Source of the DNA: Betaproteobacteria bacterium
GTDB lineage: Bacteria > Pseudomonadota > Gammaproteobacteria > Burkholderiales > Burkholderiaceae_C
Direction of reading: 5' to 3'
NCBI GenBank assembly: GCA_009925955.1
Contig: RFPX01000055.1
Span: forward strand, 1-8,033
Length of the DNA: 8,033 nt
Shown: positions 1-6,603 of the stretch, piece after piece
Position numbering within the stretch: the first letter of the stretch is position 1
How the letters are laid out: each line of letters begins with the position of its first letter
Program-made: the position numbers and the translations under genes
Notes under the pieces: model-generated
The model's input: the letters and a program-made list of their open reading frames with translations, nothing else
What the model was told of the DNA's origin: nothing
Database searches by the model: none

Positions 1-1547
1 GGTTGGCGGTTCCGGGTGATCGCGCGCTCGGCGTCGTGCACCACGCCCCGCTCCAGCAGTCGCTCCACCAGCTCCACCTTGTTGCCCACCGGATAGTTGC
101 GCCAGATCTCCTGCTTCATGGCCGCCGGTGACCCACCGCCGTGCAGGCTGATCACCGAATACCAGCCTCCCTGGTAGGACGCGGTCAGGTCTTCGATGAA
201 GCGCGCGGCCTGGATGCGCTTGTCGTAGGGCACATTCGGGCTGGCCTGCAGCACCTCGGACAACTTCGCCGCCGTGGCCGGGTTGTGGTCCTCATCCGGC
301 CCGGGCAGGGTGACGATCAATCCGCCCGAGACCTCATGCGCCAGGCGGTGCATGTCGTAGATCTGAGTGGCCAGCAGCAGCTTGCCGATGTTGCTGAACA
401 CCGCATCGGGCATGAACACACCGCTGTGCGCATCGCGCGTGGCATACACGCTGGCCGCCACACCGCAGGCATAGAAGCCTTCGGTGATCTTGATGAGTTC
501 CACCATGGGCTCACGCAGCGATGGGGTCTGGTCCACATCCAGGCCGTTGGCCTCCGTCATCAGCGCGCCCGCGCCGATCAGCAGGTCGCCAAACCCCGCC
601 CGCGCGGCGATGCAGGTGTGGCGGTGGTGCGTCGCATAGCTGTAGGTCAGCACCGAGCTGTGTTCCCACTCGTCGACATAGAACACCCGATCCCAGGGCA
701 CGAAGACGCGATCGAAGATGCACACGGCTGTGGCCTGCCCGTACTTGGCGGAGAACAGCGCCTGGCCATGTTCGGCCTTCTCGCCGGGCCGCCCGGCCGG
801 GCGCGAGACGATGGTCAGGCCCGGTGCATCGATCGGCACCGCACAGCACACCGCGAAGGCCGCATCGGCCTGGCCCATGTTGCGGCTGGGCATGACCAGC
901 AGTTCATGCATGTACGGTGCGCCGGTGACGATGGCCTTGGTGCCGCTGATCACGATGCCCTTGGCATTGCGCTCCACCGTGTGCACATAGGTGTCGGGGT
1001 TGGCCTGCTGGTGGGGCTTGCGGCTGCGCTCGCCCTTGGCGTCCGTCATCGCCACCCCCAGCGACAGATCGGCGTCCTGCACATGGGCCAGGTAGGCCTG
1101 GAAGCGATCCCGGTGCTCACGGGTGCCGCGTGCGTCGTCTATGGCGGCCACCGCCTGGGCCAGGCCATTGAGGGCGTCCTGCGCCAGATAGCGCTGCGCG
1201 CAGCCCGTTTCCTGGCACAGCAGTCGCACATACTCGAGCTTGTTGAGCAGGTCGCCGCTGGACTCATTGAGGTGCAGCATGCGGCTGACCTGCCGGCTGC
1301 GGTGCGTCTGCGTGGCCAGGGCCAGCGGCGCCCATTGCGGCTTGAGCGCCGCATCGTAGGTGTAGGCCAGCGCGTTGACCCCCGGCCGCAGCGCCGGTTC
1401 ATCGGCCACGCTGGCCACTTCGTGCCCGTCCACGAACACCCGCGGCTTCAGGCGTCGCAGCGATTCGCGGTAGGCCGTGCCGTCCATCAGGTTCACCCGC
1501 GTAGGCGGCTCGCGGTATTCCAGCGCGGTGTCGGTGGGGCTGTTCAT
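1..1547 (-). CDS. HpaB/AbfD-superfamily acyl-CoA-dehydrogenase-fold flavoprotein (partial, 3' end outside window)
   Basis: An open frame of 515 codons begins at an ATG at 1547-1545 and runs off the left edge with no stop. A weak Shine-Dalgarno, AAAGG on the minus strand (complement of 1555-1559), lies 7 nt upstream. The protein resembles, from memory, clostridial 4-hydroxybutyryl-CoA dehydratase (AbfD) along its length and the flavin monooxygenase HpaB more distantly. Recognisable segments are YRESLRRLKPRVFVDG (26-41), TDAKGERSRKP (168-178), GTKAIVTGAP (202-211), VFVPWDRVFY (281-290), GFGDLLIGAGAL (318-329) and SLHGGGSPAAMKQEIW (467-482). Family members bind a flavin and act either as oxygenases on phenols or as radical dehydratases/isomerases on acyl-CoA. 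In my alignment, AbfD's [4Fe-4S] ligands C99, C103, H292 and C299 correspond to C116, Y120, H308 and A315, so an intact cluster looks unlikely. The substrate is unknown. AbfD-like proteins end near here, so few codons are probably missing. Sure of the superfamily, not of the reaction. Confidence 0.88.
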   Translation of the reverse strand, partial: MNSPTDTALEYREPPTRVNLMDGTAYRESLRRLKPRVFVDGHEVASVADEPALRPGVNALAYTYDAALKPQWAPLALATQTHRSRQVSRMLHLNESSGDLLNKLEYVRLLCQETGCAQRYLAQDALNGLAQAVAAIDDARGTREHRDRFQAYLAHVQDADLSLGVAMTDAKGERSRKPHQQANPDTYVHTVERNAKGIVISGTKAIVTGAPYMHELLVMPSRNMGQADAAFAVCCAVPIDAPGLTIVSRPAGRPGEKAEHGQALFSAKYGQATAVCIFDRVFVPWDRVFYVDEWEHSSVLTYSYATHHRHTCIAARAGFGDLLIGAGALMTEANGLDVDQTPSLREPMVELIKITEGFYACGVAASVYATRDAHSGVFMPDAVFSNIGKLLLATQIYDMHRLAHEVSGGLIVTLPGPDEDHNPATAAKLSEVLQASPNVPYDKRIQAARFIEDLTASYQGGWYSVISLHGGGSPAAMKQEIWRNYPVGNKVELVERLLERGVVHDAERAITRNRQ

Positions 1548-1565
1548 GGGCTGGCCTTTGCAACA

Positions 1566-1638
1566 GAAATGGGGCCGAACTCCACTTTTTCGGGCCTGTC
1601 GGTGGATCGGGGCAGAAAATGGAGTCTGACCCATTTTC
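1566..1638. repeat. Pair of inverted REP-like palindromic units
   Basis: Two related imperfect palindromes face each other in the spacer between the divergent genes. The left unit (1566-1591) starts GAAATGGGG and ends CCACTTTTTC. The right unit (1615-1638) has perfect 8-bp arms, GAAAATGG and CCATTTTC, around the octamer AGTCTGAC. The reverse complement of the right unit aligns with the left unit (GAAAATGGG...ACTCCA.TTTTC), so they are inverted copies separated by 23 bp. The right unit resembles the GGGGTCTGACCCC-type palindromes I recall from intergenic regions of betaproteobacteria, often near REP-associated tyrosine transposases. That link is recollection, and no transposase is present here. 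The element could act as a bidirectional RNA hairpin or simply be a mobile-repeat remnant. Confidence 0.6.
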
Positions 1639-1644
1639 TCGATC

Positions 1645-1648
1645 GGAG
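1645..1648 (+). promoter_or_regulatory. Shine-Dalgarno of the isochorismatase-family gene
   Basis: GGAG lies 6 nt before the ATG at 1655. This decides the start over the in-frame ATG at 1619, which sits inside the right palindromic unit, lacks such a site, and would add 12 residues with no family similarity. Confidence 0.7.
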
Positions 1649-1654
1649 CAGCGG

Positions 1655-2206
1655 ATGGATACCCTGAATGCCCGCAGCAGCGCGCTGGTGCTGGTGGATT
1701 ACCAGGAACGGCTGATGCCGATGATCCACGAGGGTGAGGCGGCCGTGCGGCGCGGCGTGTTCCTGGCGCGCACGGCACAGGCACTGGACATCCCCGTGCT
1801 CGGCACCGAACAGAACCCGAGCCGACTCGGCCCCAATGGGCCCGACATCCGGGCGCTGTGCGGCACGACCCTTTCCAAGACCCACTTCGATGCCTGTCAA
1901 GACGGGCTGGTGGAAGCCTTGCGCCAGGCCCGCCCCTTGCTGGAACAGGTGGTGGTGGCGGGATGCGAGGCCCATGTGTGCCTGCTGCAGACCTCGATGG
2001 GGCTCCTGCGTGCCGGACTTCGCGTGTGGGTGGTGGGCAATGCCTGCGGCTCACGGCGGCAAGCGGACCATGCGGCCGCCATGGCGCGCCTGTCACAAGC
2101 CGGTGCGACGATCGTCAACCACGAGATGGCGGCCTTCGAATGGCTGCATCACTGTGAGCACCCGCGGTTTCGGGAGGTGCTCGCCCTGATCAAGGCGGTC
2201 GATTAA
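1655..2206 (+). CDS. Isochorismatase-family cysteine hydrolase (ISOC1/ISOC2-like)
   Basis: This gene encodes a 183-residue single-domain alpha/beta hydrolase of the isochorismatase/nicotinamidase superfamily, probably cytosolic. The Asp-Lys-Cys triad is visible: D15 in LVLVDYQ, K75 in LSKTHFD, and C108 in GCEAHVCLLQT (103-113). The family's usual small residues before the nucleophile are present, as is a second cysteine, C104. The pattern ERLMPMI, IPVLGTEQNPSRLG and HPRFREVLALIK (near the C-terminus) matches the ISOC1/ISOC2-like branch better than true isochorismatases or PncA. Bacterial members are mostly uncharacterised, so the substrate (an amide, an N-carbamoyl compound or something else) cannot be assigned. 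Length is typical and the frame intact. The gene is divergent from the HpaB/AbfD-like gene, and its TAA shares three bases with the TAA of the convergent PspC gene. Confidence 0.9.
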   Translation: MDTLNARSSALVLVDYQERLMPMIHEGEAAVRRGVFLARTAQALDIPVLGTEQNPSRLGPNGPDIRALCGTTLSKTHFDACQDGLVEALRQARPLLEQVVVAGCEAHVCLLQTSMGLLRAGLRVWVVGNACGSRRQADHAAAMARLSQAGATIVNHEMAAFEWLHHCEHPRFREVLALIKAVD

Positions 2207-2520
2207 ACCGAGGGCTCCCGCGGCATGAAGATCCACAGCAGCCCATAGGCCAGCACACCCGAGCCGCCAAACAGGGCAAAGATCACCACCGCCAGACGCC
2301 AGATCCAGGCTTCCACCCCAGTGGCGCGTGCCAGCCCGCCACACACGCCGCCGACCCAGCGGTCGGCCGAACTGCGGCGCAGTTGGCTGCCTGTGGGTGG
2401 CGCCCAACCCGCCGCCTGCGCCCCCAGCACACGCGCCTTGGCGGCCGTAAATTCAGCATCGGTCAGCAGCCCCTGCTGGTGCATCTGGGACAGCCTGGAG
2501 AGTTCATCGCTGATCGTCAT
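2203..2520 (-). CDS. SHOCT-PspC domain small membrane protein
   Basis: The protein is 105 residues. An N-terminal SHOCT-like segment spans about residues 5-33 (helix ELSRLSQMHQQG, then the typical LLTDAEFTAAKARVL). An Ala/Gly/Pro linker leads into a PspC domain at about 48-102, with the conserved GGVCGGLARATGV (57-69). A hydrophobic membrane segment covers about 74-99, ending WIFMPRE. PspC domains are named after phage-shock protein C, an inner-membrane stress protein; stand-alone SHOCT-PspC proteins have no established role, and one in envelope stress is only inference. The ATG at 2520 was chosen because the minus-strand purine run GAAGAA (complement of 2527-2532) lies 6 nt upstream. A TTG at 2547 would add nine residues outside the domain. 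The gene follows gyrB by 47 bp on the same strand, with no clear terminator between them, so co-transcription is plausible. Confidence 0.85.
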   Translation of the reverse strand: MTISDELSRLSQMHQQGLLTDAEFTAAKARVLGAQAAGWAPPTGSQLRRSSADRWVGGVCGGLARATGVEAWIWRLAVVIFALFGGSGVLAYGLLWIFMPREPSV

Positions 2521-2526
2521 ATGCGG

Positions 2527-2532
2527 TTCTTC
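2527..2532 (-). promoter_or_regulatory. Purine-rich ribosome-binding site of the SHOCT-PspC gene
   Basis: The minus strand reads GAAGAA, then CCGCAT, then ATG. This is a weak but correctly spaced (6 nt) Shine-Dalgarno that favours the 2520 start. Confidence 0.4.
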
Positions 2533-2567
2533 GCCACGAGAGAACAACGGCCTGTGGACATCCAGGA

Positions 2568-5084
<2,517 letters not shown>

Positions 5085-5087
5085 AGT

Positions 5088-5147
5088 GGGGTCTGGGGAT
5101 CAGGGATACAGGGCACAGGGCCCTATCGGGTACCGGAAGAAGGGGGG
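5088..5147 (+). other. G-run cluster with G-quadruplex potential upstream of gyrB
   Basis: Seven runs of three or more G occur on the plus strand within 60 bp: 5088-5091, 5095-5098, 5103-5105, 5111-5113, 5118-5120, 5128-5130 and 5142-5147. Runs two to five are separated by loops of 4, 5 and 4 nt and so satisfy the common G3+N1-7 quadruplex pattern. They also form a short near-repeat series: GGGATCA, GGGATACA, GGGCACA. The plus strand is the template for gyrB, so the mRNA leader is C-rich. Quadruplex formation is a prediction from the pattern only. Confidence 0.5.
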
Positions 5148-5180
5148 ACCGTTTGAAAGCCACACCCCTTCAAGAAAGGG

Positions 5181-5213
5181 AAAAGCCCGCCGGGATGAGG
5201 TCCTGCAGCGGGC
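5181..5213 (-). terminator. Possible Rho-independent terminator or attenuator after dnaN
   Basis: Read on the minus strand, GCCCGC (5213-5208), a 17-nt loop, and GCGGGC (5190-5185) form a perfect 6-bp all-GC stem followed by TTTT (5184-5181) and more pyrimidines. It begins 36 bp after the dnaN stop. The loop is long and the U-tract short, so read-through into gyrB is likely if it works at all. Confidence 0.42.
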
Positions 5214-5248
5214 ACCCACGCCTGGCTGGCGCGTGAGCAAGCGGCCTC

Positions 5249-6373
5249 CTAAATGCGCATGGGCATGACCACGTACTTGAAGCCGGCCTGCTGCGGTATC
5301 GTCAACAGCGCACTCGAATTGGAATCCTGCAACTCCACCGTCACCATGTCCTGCGTCATGTTGGCCAAGGCGTCCATCAGGTAGTTCACGTTGAAGCCAA
5401 TGTCGATGGCATCCCCGGCGTAGTCGATCTCGATTTCCTCGCTGGCCTCTTCCTGTTCGGCGTTGCTGGATGCAATCTTCATCAGGCCAGCTTCCACGTT
5501 CAAACGCACGCCCTTGAACTTGTCGCTGGTGAGAATGGCCGCGCGCTGCAAGGAAGCCAGCAGGGTGGTGCGCCCCAAGGTGATCTTGTTCTTGTGGTTC
5601 TTGGGGATGACGCGGTTGTAGTCGGGGAACTTGCCCTCGACCAACTTGGTCACAAACTCCAAACCCGAGAAGCTGAACTTGGCCTGGTTGGGCGCAAAGC
5701 GCATTTCAATGGGTGCGTGTTCTTCGCCTTCGGACTTGGTATCGCGCAGCAAGCGCATGAGTTCCAGCACCGTCTTGCGTGGCAAGATCACCTCTTGCTT
5801 GGGCATCTCATGCTCCAGTTGCGCTTGGGCCAAGGCCAAACGGTGGCCATCGGTGGCCACCAAGGTCAGCGTCTTGCCTTCGGCCACAAACAAGATGCCG
5901 TTGAGGTAGTAGCGGATGTCGTGCACCGCCATGGCGAAGTGCACCTGGCCGATCAAGGCCTTGAGTGTGGCCTGGGGCACGGAGAAGGCGGGCCCGAAGT
6001 CCACGGCTTCGTTGACCAGGGGGAAGTCGTCGGCCGGCAGGGTTTGCAGCGTGAAGCGGCTTTTGCCGCCTTGCAGGGTCAAGCGGTTCTGGGCCGTGGA
6101 CAGGCTCACCACCTGGTCGGCCGGCAGGCTGCGCAGGATGTCGATGAGCTTGCGCGTGCCCACCGTGGTGGCATACGTGGCCTCGTCCCCACCCAAAGCC
6201 GCACGCGTGCGCACCTGGATCTCCAGGTCCGATGTCGTGAACTCCACTTCGCTGCCGGTCTTGCGGATCAGCACGTTGGCCAGGATGGGCAGCGTGTGAC
6301 GCCTCTCCACGATGCCGGCCACCGCCTGAAGGGCGTTGAGGATCTGTTCTTGTGCCGCCTTCACGACCATCAT
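5249..6373 (-). CDS. dnaN: DNA polymerase III beta subunit (sliding clamp)
   Basis: DnaN forms the homodimeric ring that encircles DNA and tethers Pol III, and is a docking site for many repair and replication factors. This protein is 374 residues, close to the E. coli clamp (366), built from three repeated clamp folds. Visible markers are VERRHTLPIL (22-31), DIRYYLNG (152-159), ATDGHRLA (173-180, lining the peptide-binding cleft), EGKFPDYNRVIP (246-257) and the C-terminal VVMPMRI. No truncation or missing key segment is seen. Two adjacent ATGs (6373 and 6370) could start it. Family N-termini of the type M(I/V)VLKA do not discriminate well, so the first is reported. No strong Shine-Dalgarno is present, and the region upstream folds into a hairpin. 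The gene follows dnaA by 230 bp. Confidence 0.98.
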   Translation of the reverse strand: MMVVKAAQEQILNALQAVAGIVERRHTLPILANVLIRKTGSEVEFTTSDLEIQVRTRAALGGDEATYATTVGTRKLIDILRSLPADQVVSLSTAQNRLTLQGGKSRFTLQTLPADDFPLVNEAVDFGPAFSVPQATLKALIGQVHFAMAVHDIRYYLNGILFVAEGKTLTLVATDGHRLALAQAQLEHEMPKQEVILPRKTVLELMRLLRDTKSEGEEHAPIEMRFAPNQAKFSFSGLEFVTKLVEGKFPDYNRVIPKNHKNKITLGRTTLLASLQRAAILTSDKFKGVRLNVEAGLMKIASSNAEQEEASEEIEIDYAGDAIDIGFNVNYLMDALANMTQDMVTVELQDSNSSALLTIPQQAGFKYVVMPMRI

Positions 6374-6378
6374 GTTTT

Positions 6379-6393
6379 CAATCTTTCAGATTG
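6379..6393 (-). promoter_or_regulatory. Hairpin over the dnaN translation start region
   Basis: Perfect 6-bp arms CAATCT and AGATTG surround a 3-nt loop (TTC on the plus strand, GAA in the transcript). The hairpin ends 5 nt before the first dnaN ATG. It contains the only purine stretch near the start (GAAAGA in the transcript), so folding would limit ribosome access. The regulatory role is inferred. Confidence 0.4.
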
Positions 6394-6421
6394 GTAGAAC
6401 TGGATAGAGGCTTCCACCTGC

Positions 6422-6430
6422 TGTGGAAAA
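6422..6430 (-). promoter_or_regulatory. DnaA-box-like site in the dnaA-dnaN spacer
   Basis: The minus strand reads TTTTCCACA, which fits the relaxed DnaA-box consensus TTWTNCACA and differs from strict TTATCCACA at one position. It is 49 bp upstream of dnaN. Confidence 0.45.
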
Positions 6431-6532
6431 CCGTATTTTCACCTGATTGTTCAAGGACTTGGGCCCTCCACAACCCTGGGTACGGAGCCGGTATGGCCGC
6501 GGGAGTGCCACACAACAACTTCCCGCCGTCCC

Positions 6533-6556
6533 GTGGGCCTGTGGGCAAGTGGGCAC
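6533..6556. repeat. Three tandem GTGGGCNN octamers
   Basis: GTGGGCCT, GTGGGCAA and GTGGGCAC follow one another without gaps. On the minus strand the middle one overlaps TTGCCCACA (6548-6540), a 7-of-9 match to the strict DnaA box. The last two octamers overlap the palindrome at 6546-6559. Confidence 0.65.
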
Positions 6557-6559
6557 TTG
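6546..6559. repeat. 14-bp palindrome CAAGTG-GG-CACTTG
   Basis: Perfect 6-bp arms are separated by GG. The size and symmetry suit a dimeric regulator site, but no matching regulator is known to me. Confidence 0.45.
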
Positions 6560-6578
6560 TTCGGCGTCCATACCGGAT

Positions 6579-6587
6579 TTATCCCCA
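6579..6587 (+). promoter_or_regulatory. DnaA-box-like site near the dnaA stop
   Basis: TTATCCCCA differs from the strict DnaA box TTATCCACA at one position. It lies 17 bp downstream of the dnaA stop codon and is opposite in orientation to the site at 6422-6430. Confidence 0.35.
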
Positions 6588-6603
6588 GACTTGTTGGGCT
6601 GCA

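Larger units (their letters stand above)
6488..6576. repeat. Long-range inverted repeat in the dnaA-dnaN spacer
   Basis: CCGGTATGG (6488-6496) and CCATACCGG (6568-6576) are perfect 9-bp reverse complements separated by 71 bp. They bracket the tandem GTGGGC octamers. They could pair in the dnaA-dnaN transcript or be paired sites for a DNA-binding protein. No function is assigned. Confidence 0.55.

Noticed and set aside
1619..1654. Upstream ATG at 1619 for the isochorismatase-family gene.
   Set aside because: It lies inside a palindromic repeat and adds residues with no family similarity. The ATG at 1655 has a well-spaced GGAG.
141..1667. A 508-codon plus-strand open frame opposite the left gene.
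   Set aside because: The opposite strand carries a frame with clear HpaB/AbfD motifs throughout. The plus-strand translation has no recognisable domain and is the usual antisense shadow in GC-rich coding DNA.
6431..6465. A sigma-70 promoter for dnaN, with TTGAAC on the minus strand as a -35 element.
   Set aside because: No acceptable -10 hexamer lies at 16-18 bp spacing, so I do not call a promoter, although one for dnaN may exist in the spacer.
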